Source of the DNA: Pectinophora gossypiella
Taxonomy: Eukaryota > Arthropoda > Insecta > Lepidoptera > Gelechiidae
Reading direction: 5' to 3'
Length of the DNA: 64,000 nt
NCBI RefSeq assembly: GCF_024362695.1
Contig: NW_026063245.1
Location: forward strand, 771,501-835,500
Position numbers and translations under genes: made by a program. This document shows, piece after piece, positions 50,501 to 61,192 of the stretch (position 1 is the stretch's first letter; every line of letters begins with the position of its first letter). Below the pieces are notes generated by a model, which was given only the letters and a program-made list of their open reading frames with translations, ran no database searches and was not told the DNA's origin.

Positions 50501-50680
50501 GCCAGGTCTCTGTAATTGCTATTACATCATAGTCACAAAGGCGCAAATTTCTAGCAAAAACATCCACCTTTGTCCAAAGTCCCTGAACGTTTTGATAAAA
50601 TATCTTTAAGTCACCCATTTATAATGCTTGAGCAGTAACTAAGATAAAATATAGTTGAGGTAAATTGCAGTGATAAATAA
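47538..50680 (-). mobile_element. LINE with intact ORF2, inserted in the Jockey element
   Basis: Seen: an A-rich 3' tail (AAATAAATAAATAAAATAAAA in minus sense, 47540-47572), a ~170-bp 3' UTR (47573-47741), one long ORF, and only ~60 bp upstream before foldback F4. No ORF1 is visible, so it is either 5'-truncated right at ORF2 or a single-ORF family. The insertion point is within the RT of the Jockey element; the remainder of that RT is not found on the other side. Confidence 0.82.
47742..50618 (-). CDS. LINE ORF2, endonuclease-reverse transcriptase, intact
   Basis: Seen: 958 codons from ATG at 50618. The endonuclease has YQNVQGLWTKVD, AITETWL, GGGVLIAV, VYMCNQ and TGDFNLSKISW. The usual SDH position reads EVCHHKALL, so its Asp is replaced. 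RT motifs: INLNKSAGPDTIPALF-like start, ISPIHKKGPKEQVDNYRPISKL, NQHGFLKARSTVSNLL, YTDYTKAFDRIDH, SSGVPQGSLLGPLLFTIFINDI and the catalytic LLFADDMKIF near residue 690. A C-terminal domain has RSLLEYGSQIWNPYYNEHIDRLERIQRKFTRYL. Known role: target-primed reverse transcription. No frame break at all, in contrast with the other LINEs here, so it is the youngest or best-assembled one. Clade (CR1/L2/Jockey group) is not resolved by eye. Confidence 0.9.
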   Translation of the reverse strand: MGDLKIFYQNVQGLWTKVDVFARNLRLCDYDVIAITETWLLEGIFNGELFDDRYCVWRRDRDYTLTGQIRGGGVLIAVKRELRAHGVPSWSSTAEDLWVTITLRGTKIHICTVYMCNQENGNSFSTQLDNFLTQLVSLSNQCSNDKFVVTGDFNLSKISWTSSPSEDGLTPHNLTKQIYVRFVELINTCDLKQFNNVVNDLGRILDLVLSNDLVTVQACLDPLVPEVCHHKALLIIPEFTKHESLVSPQRNIFCYNRGDYDNIRKQLADYDWNKMLSVGDLNEAVNTFYNVLLDLRTKFIPTCRPRKSNYPPWYSRPLVKMVREKFKYLSKYKVYGNKSDELSYKILRDRVVTTEKVCYSNYLSDLERNIQSNPKRLFSYCRGKRKNGAFPSSMTFRGVTCDRGDDISELFSSYFYTTFLNNDSNIDSSMVTYPSGVLPVSSSHITKVEMQYDLVLTMLKSIDLNKSAGPDTIPALFIVSCASELALPVTILFNRSLNEGIVPNKWKEAFISPIHKKGPKEQVDNYRPISKLCLFAKILEKIVFDQVYSALHPYFNPNQHGFLKARSTVSNLLVFNDYLSDQMCKGNQIDVIYTDYTKAFDRIDHTILLHKLMSVGIEGILWNWFRSYLSNRHQAVVLNGYCSSWKAVSSGVPQGSLLGPLLFTIFINDIDKCFLNSEYLLFADDMKIFAVANSLSDALLIQADLNRLDGYCSINKLDLNVAKCFYVHFTKKKKVLNYSYTLKSQPLCTETIAKDLGILHDSELSFIPHIDHISNKASRALGFVVRSAHAFNSMKTVKILYCTFVRSLLEYGSQIWNPYYNEHIDRLERIQRKFTRYLGFKFKIPRVAYPDRCARFHLLPLKSRRDIADVILLVKIVRGLADSPLLLSKVGLSAPGRLLKPRPIFTIPSARTVYRKNSFLVRATTTFNRLCSDDSIDVFNSSLYTIKKHLISKFTKSN

Positions 50681-50681
50681 A

Positions 50682-51250
50682 ATTAAGCAAAATTAAAAAT
50701 TTTGAAAAAACCCACGACGGTAAAAATCTCATCGAAAAAGAATAAAATAACTCAAAACCCCCGACTTAACCCAATTATTATGTAACGAAATATTATATTA
50801 GACTTAAAAATACTTTCTAAAAAGAGTTGATATCTCGAGACATCGGTAATAGATATACTTAAGTACCTAAACAATGAATATGGATGTTTACAGTTTTTTC
50901 CTAACGTGTCTGTTTCTCGAAAATATACTTAAATGTAGCGATAATAATTTTACCATAATACATAACCGAGGAATATCCGTCGGGGGCTGCCATTAACCCA
51001 GCTAAAGTTTTTCTAGTGACGTGAATACAATTATTGAAGAATTGTAGATGTTTAACGACGACATAAAATACACTTATGAGTATGATTAAATTTTTGTTGA
51101 AATTTCATATAGAAAAGGCAGCCCCCGACGGATATTCCTCGGTTATGTATTATGGTAAAATTATTATCGCTACATTTAAGTATATTTTCGAGAAACAGAC
51201 ACGTTAGGAAAAAACTGTAAACATCCATATTCATTGTTTAGGTACTTAAG
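50682..51250. repeat. Foldback element F4, right arm truncated
   Basis: Left arm 50682-50991, loop 50992-51116, right arm 51117-51250, then an abrupt switch at TACTTAAG/CTTAGGTACATTTCG into the ~140-bp repeat block. Class B variants in both arms. Confidence 0.88.
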
Positions 51251-51496
51251 CTTAGGTACATTTCGTTTTGATTATATTGCAACATTGTTTTGCACTAATA
51301 TTGTGGCGCCCCTAGTGAGTTACAGCCATGACACCTGTCTAAGAACATGAATTCATCAAACACAAACCCGCTATTGAAAACCGCCTCAAAATCGGATCAT
51401 TAGTTTAAAAGATAGGTGGTAACATTACTTTGCACAAACGCACACACAAACATCTCTCACCCTAAACGCATATAAATGCTCCGTTCCGTCGTGGGT
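51251..51496. repeat. Diverged ~140-bp repeat, partial block
   Basis: Equivalent to 21320-21563; ends CCGTCGTGGGT. Confidence 0.75.
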
Positions 51497-52544
51497 AATA
51501 AATGTAATTAAAATTATACTAACCGTAATTAACAACACTTTGCTTTACTTAATACATAACATACATAAACTGCCTATATACGTCCCACTGCTGGGCACAG
51601 GCCTCCCCTCAATCAACCGGAGGGGGTATGGAGCATACTCCATCACGCTGCTCCACTGCGGGTTGGTGGAGGTGTTTTTACGGCTAATAGCCGGGACCAA
51701 CGGCTTAACGTACCCTCCGAAGCACAGAATCATCTTACTTTTTCGGACAATCAGGTGATTCAAGCCTGAAAAGTCCTTACCAAACAAAGAGGACAGTCTC
51801 ACAAAGTGATTTCGACAATGTCCCCATCGGGAATCGAACCCGGAACACCAGATCGTGAGCCTAACGCTCTAACCACTAGACCACGGAGGCTGTTTACTTA
51901 ATACTACCTGATTATTGAGTGATGGGTTCAACTTTATGAATTAAATGAGGATTAATTGGATGAATTTGATTCACTTGACCACACAATCCACGTGCCACTT
52001 ATAGTCGATCTTGATTTTTCTTTAATCTTCTCTTTAATCTTCGCCAATCACTTCGTATTAATTTATCTACAATTTATTGATTGTGATCTGGGATCTTCTC
52101 TGAAATCTGGCTCGAAGGACCATGAATATGCCATCAGGCAAAAAGGCATATCAATGCCTTTTTACTGATTTTTAAGGGATTTAGGTAGCAATGAAACAGC
52201 ACCGTGTTCGACGTAATTACGTGTAATCAATGGAACCGAAAAAAAAAACGCCTGTCAAAAACAATTAACTAATAAAAACTATTGCAAATAAATTGCTATT
52301 ATAAATTGAAGAGGCGTTTCGGATAATATTTATTCTAAACACTAATATTGTGGCGCCCCCTAGTGAGTTACAGACATGACACTTGTCTAATAACATGAAC
52401 TCATCAAACATAAACCCGTTATTGAAAACCGCATCAAAATCGGATTATTAGTTTAGAAGATATATAATAACATTTCTTTGCACAAACGCACACACAAACA
52501 TCTCTCACCCTAAACGCATATACCTGCTCCGTTCCGTCGTGGGT
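51497..52544. repeat. SINE-bearing tandem unit 4
   Basis: 1,048 bp, same layout as units 1-3. Ends CCGTCGTGGGT and is followed at once by foldback F5. Confidence 0.87.
51556..51892 (-). mobile_element. tRNA-derived SINE, copy 4
   Basis: Same flanks and head as the other copies. Confidence 0.88.
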
Positions 52545-52549
52545 AAAAA

Positions 52550-53294
52550 ATTAAGCAAAATTAAAAATTTTGAAAAAACCCACGACGGTAAAAATCTCAT
52601 CGAAAAAGAATAAAATAACTCAAAACCCCCGACTTAACCCAATTATTATGTAACGAAATATTATATTAGACTTAAAAATACTTTCTAAAAAGAGTTGATA
52701 TCTCGAGACATCGGTAATAGATATACTTAAGTACCTAAACAATGAATATGGATGTTTACAGTTTTTTCCTAACGTGTCTGTTTCTCGAAAATATACTTAA
52801 ATGTAGCGATAATAATTTTACCATAATACATAACCGAGGAATATCCGTCGGGGGCTGCCATTAACCCAGCTAAAGTTTTTCTAGTGACGTGAATACAATT
52901 ATTGAAGAATTGTAGATGTTTAACGACGACATAAAATACACTTATGAGTATGATTAAATTTTTGTTGAAATTTCATATAGAAAAGGCAGCCCCCGACGGA
53001 TATTCCTCGGTTATGTATTATGGTAAAATTATTATCGCTACATTTAAGTATATTTTCGAGAAACAGACACGTTAGGAAAAAACTGTAAACATCCATATTC
53101 ATTGTTTAGGTACTTAAGTATATCTATTACCGATGTCTCGAGATATCAACTCTTTTTAGAAAGTATTTTTAAGTCTAATATAATATTTCGTTACATAATA
53201 ATTGGGTTAAGTCGGGGGTTTTGAGTTATTTTATTCTTTTTCGATGAGATTTTTACCGTCGTGGGTTTTTTCAAAATTTTTAATTTTGCTTAAT
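52550..53294. repeat. Foldback element F5, full length, class B
   Basis: Left arm 52550-52859, loop 52860-52984, right arm 52985-53294 (310 bp each). Class B variants appear in both arms (ATCTCATCG, five A, CGAAAATAT) and the loop reads TTTTTGTT. The most symmetric copy, suitable as the reference. Confidence 0.92.
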
Positions 53295-54040
53295 TTTATT
53301 TCAGACTTTTTAGAGAGCATATACGAATCATAATCTATATAATGTGTAGGTAAGATCTCGCAAAACAATAAGTGTGATTCATCCTACCACATAATATTAA
53401 GTCCCTTATTATATATTATACAGTTGCTTTCTGTTTAAAGTTACCTCTATAACACTCATCTGAGAACATGCACCAATCACCCACGAACTCATTCCTGAAA
53501 TCCGCATTGAAATCAGACAATACGTTTTAATTTTAATAATATTGCAATATAAACGTTTCACACTAATATAGCAGCGCCTCCTAGTGAGTTAATATCATAA
53601 GACTTATCTTAGACCATGCACCATTCAACTACGAACCCATTGCTGAAAACCGCATTGAAATCGGACAATTCGTTTTAATATTATTGCAATACTATTTTTC
53701 ACTAATATTGTAGCACCCTCTAGTGAGTTAAAGACGTAATTTTTATTATTTGGGAACATGCAATAAGCTACCACGTACACATTGCCGAAAACAGAATTGT
53801 AATCGGACATTTCGTTTTGATTATATTGCAACATTGTTTTGCACTAATATTGTGGCGCCCCTAGTGAGTTACAGCCATGACACCTGTCTAAGAACATGAA
53901 TTCATCAAACACAAACCCGCTATTGAAAACCGCCTCAAAATCGGATCATTAGTTTAAAAGATAGGTGGTAACATTGCACAAACGCACACACAAACATCTC
54001 TCACCCTAAACGCATATAAATGCTCCGTTCCGTCGTGGGT
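53295..54040. repeat. Diverged ~140-bp repeats, uninterrupted
   Basis: Four imperfect units. Bases 53520-53560 are the empty site for Helitron copy 1, reading ...TTTTAATAATATTGCAATAT without a break. Ends CCGTCGTGGGT. Confidence 0.85.
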
Positions 54041-55088
54041 AATAAATGTAATTAAAATTATACTAACCGTAATTAACAACACTTTGCTTTACTTAATACA
54101 TAACATACATAAACTGCCTATATACGTCCCACTGCTGGGCACAGGCCTCCCCTCAATCAACCGGAGGGGGTATGGAGCATACTCCATCACGCTGCTCCAC
54201 TGCGGGTTGGTGGAGGTGTTTTTACGGCTAATAGCCGGGACCAACGGCTTAACGTACCCTCCGAAGCACAGAATCATCTTACTTTTTCGGACAATCAGGT
54301 GATTCAAGCCTGAAAAGTCCTTACCAAACAAAGAGGACAGTCTCACAAAGTGATTTCGACAATGTCCCCATCGGGAATCGAACCCGGAACACCAGATCGT
54401 GAGCCTAACGCTCTAACCACTAGACCACGGAGGCTGTTTACTTAATACTACCTGATTATTGAGTGATGGGTTCAACTTTATGAATTAAATGAGGATTAAT
54501 TGGATGAATTTGATTCACTTGACCACACAATCCACGTGCCACTTATAGTCGATCTTGATTTTTCTTTAATCTTCTCTTTAATCTTCGCCAATCACTTCGT
54601 ATTAATTTATCTACAATTTATTGATTGTGATCTGGGATCTTCTCTGAAATCTGGCTCGAAGGACCATGAATATGCCATCAGGCAAAAAGGCATATCAATG
54701 CCTTTTTACTGATTTTTAAGGGATTTAGGTAGCAATGAAACAGCACCGTGTTCGACGTAATTACGTGTAATCAATGGAACCGAAAAAAAAAACGCCTGTC
54801 AAAAACAATTAACTAATAAAAACTATTGCAAATAAATTGCTATTATAAATTGAAGAGGCGTTTCGGATAATATTTATTCTAAACACTAATATTGTGGCGC
54901 CCCCTAGTGAGTTACAGACATGACACTTGTCTAATAACATGAACTCATCAAACATAAACCCGTTATTGAAAACCGCATCAAAATCGGATTATTAGTTTAG
55001 AAGATAATTAATAACATTTCTTTGCACAAACGCACACACAAACATCTCTCACCCTAAACGCATATACCTGCTCCGTTCCGTCGTGGGT
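54041..55088. repeat. SINE-bearing tandem unit 5
   Basis: 1,048 bp; same layout, directly followed by unit 6. Confidence 0.87.
54100..54436 (-). mobile_element. tRNA-derived SINE, copy 5
   Basis: Same flanks and head as the other copies. Confidence 0.88.
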
Positions 55089-56136
55089 AATAAATGTAAT
55101 TAAAATTATACTAACCGTAATTAACAACACTTTGCTTTACTTAATACATAACATACATAAACTGCCTATATACGTCCCACTGCTGGGCACAGGCCTCCCC
55201 TCAATCAACCGGAGGGGGTATGGAGCATACTCCATCACGCTGCTCCACTGCGGGTTGGTGGAGGTGTTTTTACGGCTAATAGCCGGGACCAACGGCTTAA
55301 CGTACCCTCCGAAGCACAGAATCATCTTACTTTTTCGGACAATCAGGTGATTCAAGCCTGAAAAGTCCTTACCAAACAAAGAGGACAGTCTCACAAAGTG
55401 ATTTCGACAATGTCCCCATCGGGAATCGAACCCGGAACACCAGATCGTGAGCCTAACGCTCTAACCACTAGACCACGGAGGCTGTTTACTTAATACTACC
55501 TGATTATTGAGTGATGGGTTCAACTTTATGAATTAAATGAGGATTAATTGGATGAATTTGATTCACTTGACCACACAATCCACGTGCCACTTATAGTCGA
55601 TCTTGATTTTTCTTTAATCTTCTCTTTAATCTTCGCCAATCACTTCGTATTAATTTATCTACAATTTATTGATTGTGATCTGGGATCTTCTCCGAAATGT
55701 GGCTCGAAGGACCATGAATATGCCATCAGGCAAAAAGGCATATCAATGCCTTTTTACTGATTTTTAAGGGATTTAGGTAGCAATGAAACAGCACCGTGTT
55801 CGACGTAATTACGTGTAATCAATGGAACCGAAAAAAAAAACGCCTGTCAAAAACAATTAACTAATAAAAACTATTGCAAATAAATTGCTATTATAAATTG
55901 AAGAGGCGTTTCGGATAATATTTATTCTAAACACTAATATTGTGGCGCCCCCTAGTGAGTTACAGACATGACACTTGTCTAATAACATGAACTCATCAAA
56001 CACAAACCCGTTATTGAAAACCGCATCAAAATCGGATTATTAGTTTAGAAGATAATTAATAACATTTCTTTGCACAAACGCACACACAAACATCTCTCAC
56101 CCTAAACGCATATACCTGCTCCGTTCCGTCGTGGGT
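55089..56136. repeat. SINE-bearing tandem unit 6
   Basis: 1,048 bp. Small differences from the other units (CTCCGAAATGTGGC near 55690 instead of CTCTGAAATCTGGC). Ends CCGTCGTGGGT and is joined directly to a foldback right arm. Confidence 0.87.
55148..55484 (-). mobile_element. tRNA-derived SINE, copy 6
   Basis: Same flanks and head as the other copies. Confidence 0.88.
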
Positions 56137-56404
56137 AATTATTATCGCTACATTTAAGTATATTTTCGAGAAACAGACACGTTAGGAAAAAACTGTAAAC
56201 ATCCATATTCATTGTTTAGGTACTTAAGTATATCTATTACCGATGTCTCGAGATATCAACTCTTTTTAGAAAGTATTTTTAAGTCTAATATAATATTTCG
56301 TTACATAATAATTGGGTTAAGTCGGGGGTTTTGAGTTATTTTATTCTTTTTCGATGAGATTTTTACCGTCGTGGGTTTTTTCAAAATTTTTAATTTTGCT
56401 TAAT
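56137..56404. repeat. Foldback F6, right-arm fragment
   Basis: About 268 bp of class B right arm (ATATTTTCGAG, five T), without left arm or loop, followed by the same AT-rich block as F1 and F5 (56405-56525). Confidence 0.87.
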
Positions 56405-56999
56405 TTTATTTCAGACTTTTTAGAGAGCATATACGAATCATAATCTATATAATGTGTAGGTAAGATCTCGCAAAACAATAAGTGTGATTCATCCTACCAC
56501 ATAATATTAAGTCCCTTATTATATACTAGCTTTTGCCCGCGACTTCGTCCGCGTGGCGTGTTATATAAGAGAGAGATCTTTGTGTGTGTGGGAGTGCATA
56601 TCAAATTTCAAGCATCTAACTTATGCAGTTTAGATTTTTTCATACAATTTTTTTCCCAATAACTCCCATTTTTCAAAATACAGCCAAAAATAAACTTTAT
56701 ATTTACTAAGGTATGCATGCATGCTAGATTGAATCAATTGATTGAATTGATTTTTTTTTAATTGATTGTTCATTGAGTTTTAATTTTAATACACACTTCC
56801 TCTCTTCCCTTCAACGTTGCTGTGCCCTACAGGGTCCATGTTTTAGTTCCTATGCCTATGTAACACCCCATTGTACTACATGGAATGCAATAAATAATTT
56901 AATTGAATTGAATTGAAAACATCTATCTTACGCGGTTTCGATTTTTTCATACAAATGTTTTTTTCCCGCTAACTCCCGTTTCCGTGGGAATTTTGCAAT

Positions 57000-58225
57000 A
57001 TCCTGTTGCAACTAAGGTTAAAGTTAACTAAGGTACCTGCATGCCAAATTTCAAGCGTCTAACTTAAGCGGTTTAGATTTTTCATACAAAAGGATTTTCC
57101 CGCTAATTTCCGTTCCCGTGGGAATTCCGGGAATTCCTTTCTTAGTGCACCTCTACGGTACATAAGCTATGTCCCTTCCAAATTTCAAATGCCTACATTT
57201 AGCCGTTCAGGCTATGCGTTGATATGTCAGTCACTGAGTCAGTCAGTTTCTCCTTTTATTTAGATTTGATTTTTTCATACAAATGTTTTTTCCCGCTAAC
57301 TACCGTTCCCGTGGGAATTTTGTAATATCCTGTTGCAACTAAGCTTTAAGTTTACTAAAGTACCTGCATGCCAAATTTCAAACGTCTAACTTGAGTGGTT
57401 TAGATTTTTCATACAAAAGGATTTTCCCGTTAATTCCCGTTTCCGTGGGAATTTCGGGAATTCCTTTCTTAGTGCACCTCCACGGTACCTAAGGTACCTG
57501 CATGACAAATTTCAAACGTCTAACTTGAATGGTTTAGATTTTTCATACAAAAGGATTTTCCCGCTAATTCCCGTTCTCGTGAGAATTTCGGGAATTCCTT
57601 TCTTAGTGCACCTCCACGGTACCTAAGGTATCTGCATGCTAAATTTCAAATGTCTAACTTGAGTGGTTTAGATTTTTCATACAAAAGGTATTTCCCGCTA
57701 ATTCCCGTTCCCGTGAGAATTTTGGGAATTCCTTTCTTAGTGCACCTCTACGGTACCTATGGTACCTGCATGCCAAATTTCAAACGTCTAACTTGAGTGG
57801 TTTAGATTTTTCATACAAAAGGATTTTCCCGTTAATTCCCGTTCCCGTGGGAATTTCGGGAATTCCTTTCTTAGTACACCTCTACGGTATCTAAGGTACC
57901 TGCATGACAAATTTCAAACATCTAACTTGAATGGTTTAGATTTTTCATACAAAAATATTTTTCCGCTAATTCCCGTTCCCGTGGGAATTTCGGGAATTTC
58001 TTTCTTAGTGCACCTTTACGTTATCTAAGGTACCTGCATGCCAAATTTCAAAAGTCTAACTTGAGTGGTTTAGATTTTTCATACAAAAGGATTTTCCCGC
58101 TTATTCCCGTTCCCGTAGGAATTTCGGGAATTCCTTTCTTAGTGCACCTCTACGGTATCTAAGGTACCTTCATGCCAAATTTCAAACGTCTAACTTGAGT
58201 GGTTTAGGTTTTTCATACAAAAGGA
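57000..58225. repeat. ~135-bp minisatellite inside Helitron
   Basis: The block GCATGCCAAATTTCAAACGTC, TTGAGTGGTTTAGATTTTTC, CCGTTCCCGTGGGAATTTCGG and TTCTTAGTGCACCTCTACGG recurs near 57380, 57520, 57655, 57785, 57920, 58055 and 58190, with two more diverged units to the left. Confidence 0.85.
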
Positions 58226-58360
58226 TTTCCCTTCACTACTCTGCTCCTATTGATTGTAGCGTGATGAAAAGTATACTATGACCTGTCCAGGAGTGTGAAG
58301 AATAATTGTACCAAGTTTCATTAAAATCCGTCCAGTAGTTTTTGTTTCTATAAGGAACAT

Positions 58361-58410
58361 ACAGACAGACAGACAGACAGACAGATAGACAGACAGACAG
58401 ACAGACAGAC
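58361..58410 (-). repeat. (GACA)n microsatellite
   Basis: 50 bases of CAGA units with one GATA interruption. Confidence 0.93.
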
Positions 58411-58532
58411 AAAAATTTTACTGATTGCATTTTTGGCATCAGTATCGATCACTTATCACCCCCTGATAGTTATTTTGAAAAAATATTCAATGTACAGAAT
58501 TGACCTCTCTACAGATTTATTATAAGTATAGA

Positions 58533-59839
58533 TGCGAAAGTAACTCTGTCTGTCTGTCTGTCTGTTACGCTTTCCCGCTAAAACCTCTCAACCGATTTTG
58601 ATTAAATTTGGCACAGACAATCTTTAGACCCTGAGAAAGAAAATAGGATACCTTTTATTGCGAAAAGAAGGGACGAAGAGATTGAAATAGGGGTTGAAAG
58701 TTTGTATGGGATATTTTAATTTTAAAATATAAATCCATGAAACTTTATATTTAAGCACTTGATAAAAAATAATTAAACATTTGTTCTAGCGTTGCTGAAA
58801 TTTCGACCAGTGAGGGGGTGAAATGAGGGTTGAAAGTTTGTATGGGAGTTCGTCATTTTTGGGGATAAAACCACGAAACTTTATATTTAGGAACTTGATA
58901 AGAAATAAAAAAACAATTTGTTAAAGCGTTTTTGAAAATTCGATCTTTGAGGGGATGAAATAGGTGTTGAAATTTTTTATGAGGTTCGTCATTTTTCAAG
59001 ATAAAAATATTAAATTTTGTGTTTAGGCACTAAATAACAAACAAAAAATCGTTTGTTCAAGCATTTTGAAATTTTTACCAGTATGGGGGTGAAATACGGG
59101 TTGAATGTTTGTATGGGTATTCGTCATTTTTGAAGATAAAACCATGAAACTTGGTACGTAGGTCTCTTAGGATGTGCAGAGTTTTTCAACAAACGGATTT
59201 TCCGAAATTCGAACGGAACGGAACGGATTCGGAACGGGAACTACGAAGCCAAACTTTTTGTATACAAAATATTAACCACTGAACCTAGGAACATGATATT
59301 TAGTAGTTTTGGGTGTATCAAGTTAAAAAAATTTGGCTTTTGTAGATAAAGTTCCTTTTAACGAATACTCTGCATCGCCGCCACTGCCGTCGGTCGTCGT
59401 TCGTCGTCGCGCACATTCGCCGAAGTGTGGCGGCAGTCAACGGCGCTGTCTTGTGGTGGGGGAGCGCACGTGGTGTATACGTGGCCTGCTCGCGAGTGTC
59501 GAGTCCAAACAATTTCTACATTTTAACAAATAATAACAAAATAGCAAACGTTGTGTACAAAAAAGTTTTAAATTAGGTCATTTTAAAATATTTTTGTACA
59601 CAACGTGACGCTGACCCCTGTAAGTGTCTTGGACATAAGGGACCGATAAATATTCCTAGGTAATTTCTGCCACTCAATGGAATACATAGGTACTTTATAA
59701 CGACTGTAAACAGATATTTTTTATTTTTTTTTAAATATACCTACTTACTCTCTTTTAATCACATGCTATACCGTTCCTTTTATATAATCCTTAATATTCA
59801 AATTAAAAGTACGCAGACGAAGTCGCGGGTACCAGCTAG
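58533..59839 (+). mobile_element. Helitron copy 3, 5'-truncated
   Basis: Starts TGCGAAAGTAACTC directly at the edge of the minus-strand Helitron and matches 19754-21059 to the CTAG end. By eye it differs from copy 1 by one substitution (GAGGGGGTG for GAGGGAGTG) and one extra T in a T-run. A T follows at 59840. Confidence 0.9.
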
Positions 59840-59840
59840 T

Positions 59841-60843
59841 TTGTATGATAAATACAATTATGTTATTCATTACGTACATCTAAAAAAATGCTTAGAACAT
59901 GGCTTGGTGTTGAAAAAGATTCATAGAGCTTATAACATTTAATCAAAGTAACTTTTTAAAAAAATACATAGATCTCAACACCCAACTTCGCCAGAAAGCA
60001 CAGTTTACTTTTGAACAAGATTTTTTTAAATTATTAAACAACAGCATATTTGGAAAAACTTTGGAGAACACAGAACAACGAGTAGATGTACGATTGGTTA
60101 ATAAGTGGTCAGACAAAAATAATCTAACTAAAAAATGTACTGGCGCAGAGACCTTAATAGCAAGTCCCAATTTCCATAGTGCTTCAATTTTCTCTGAGAA
60201 TTTGGTAGCTATACAGATGAAACATTCACAGATTGTGCTTGACAAACCAATTTATATTGGTTTTGCTGTACTTGAACTCTCAAAAAGTCATATGTACGAT
60301 TTCCATTACTCAAAAATAAAACCATTTTATGGAAACCACATTAAGTTGTGCTATACCGATAGTGATAGCTTCGTATATAATGTGCATACAAATGATATTT
60401 ACCAAGATTTGAAGAATAACTTCTTAAAATATTTTGACACAAGCAATTACAACCCAAAAAATGAATTTGGTTTACCTATTGTTAATAAAAAGATTCCTGG
60501 TTTATTCAAGGACGAAATGGGTGGACAAATAATTAGAGAGTTTGTAGGATTAAGGTCAAAGCTTTACTGTATTAAAACCTTAAACAAAACAATAAAAAAG
60601 GCGAAGGGTACAAAAAAAAATGTAATTAATGGTTTGAGCGTATCAGACTATAAACATATGTTATACAATGGTGATGTTGTTTACAAAAAAAATGTTCTAT
60701 TTAAATCAATTAAACATGAAATATTCACTCAAAAAGTAAATAAAATAGCTCTTTCTAGCAACGATGATAAGCGATTGTTGGAATCTGACAAAGTGACTAC
60801 CCTTGCTTGGGGTCATAAATCAATTTTTGGCTGTACTGCTTAA
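59841..60843 (+). pseudogene. Polinton/adintovirus-type DNA polymerase B remnant
   Basis: Seen: residues read from the first base after the Helitron (YNYVIHYVHLKKCLEHGLVL), two stops near 59940, then LNNSIFGKTLENTEQRVDV and an open 260-codon frame from 60061 with LCYTDSDSFVYN (polymerase motif C), KIPGLFKDEMGGQIIREFVGLRSKLYC and a normal-looking end at 60843. Known: these motifs belong to the protein-primed family B polymerases of Polinton/Maverick elements and related adintoviruses, which replicate linear DNA. The exonuclease and palm N-terminal parts are missing; no capsid, ATPase, protease or integrase of that system is seen nearby. Broken relic. Confidence 0.8.
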
Positions 60844-61189
60844 GGTGATTCTTTCAAGGTCAATTGTTCTTCGCAGTGGGAGGAATTGCAGTCTATGTAG
60901 CAGATTCATAATCTATTCGAAGATTGCAAGCTCGTTTTTAAGAGAGAAAAGTAAAAATACCTATGTAACAATTACCCCTGAAAGAATCATCCTTAAAACT
61001 CTTTGTTTGTAAATACTTAGGTTAGTGTACTTTATGTTGTAAGTAGGTACCTATAAACATAAAAATATAATACAAGATGATGCCGATTGTTATATAAAAA
61101 GTTAGCAGCAGTGGAGAAAATAAATAAGAATATGATATATACATAATAGTTTCATTTATTCATACCTACCAAACCACCAGACAGGTAAC
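60844..61189. other. No feature recognised
   Basis: 346 bp of AT-rich DNA after the polymerase remnant. It could be the former flank or TIR of the Polinton-like element, but no repeat partner is present in the window. Confidence 0.5.
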
Positions 61190-61192
61190 TTA

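Larger units (their letters stand above)
56526..58532 (-). mobile_element. Helitron, minus strand, with internal minisatellite
   Basis: Seen: on the minus strand it starts TCTATACTTATAATAAATC (58532 downward) and ends ...CGCGGGCAAAAGCTAG (56526), with A before and T after. That is a canonical Helitron frame with no target duplication. It contains a GACA-type microsatellite (58361-58410) and about seven ~135-bp tandem repeats. No Rep/helicase gene, so non-autonomous. The two flanks come from different repeat families, each at an A/T site. Confidence 0.85.

Noticed and set aside
21564..56136. Repeated 70- and 85-codon ORFs in the SINE-bearing units
   Set aside because: They overlap the SINE or AT-rich spacer and are conserved only because the units are recent duplicates.
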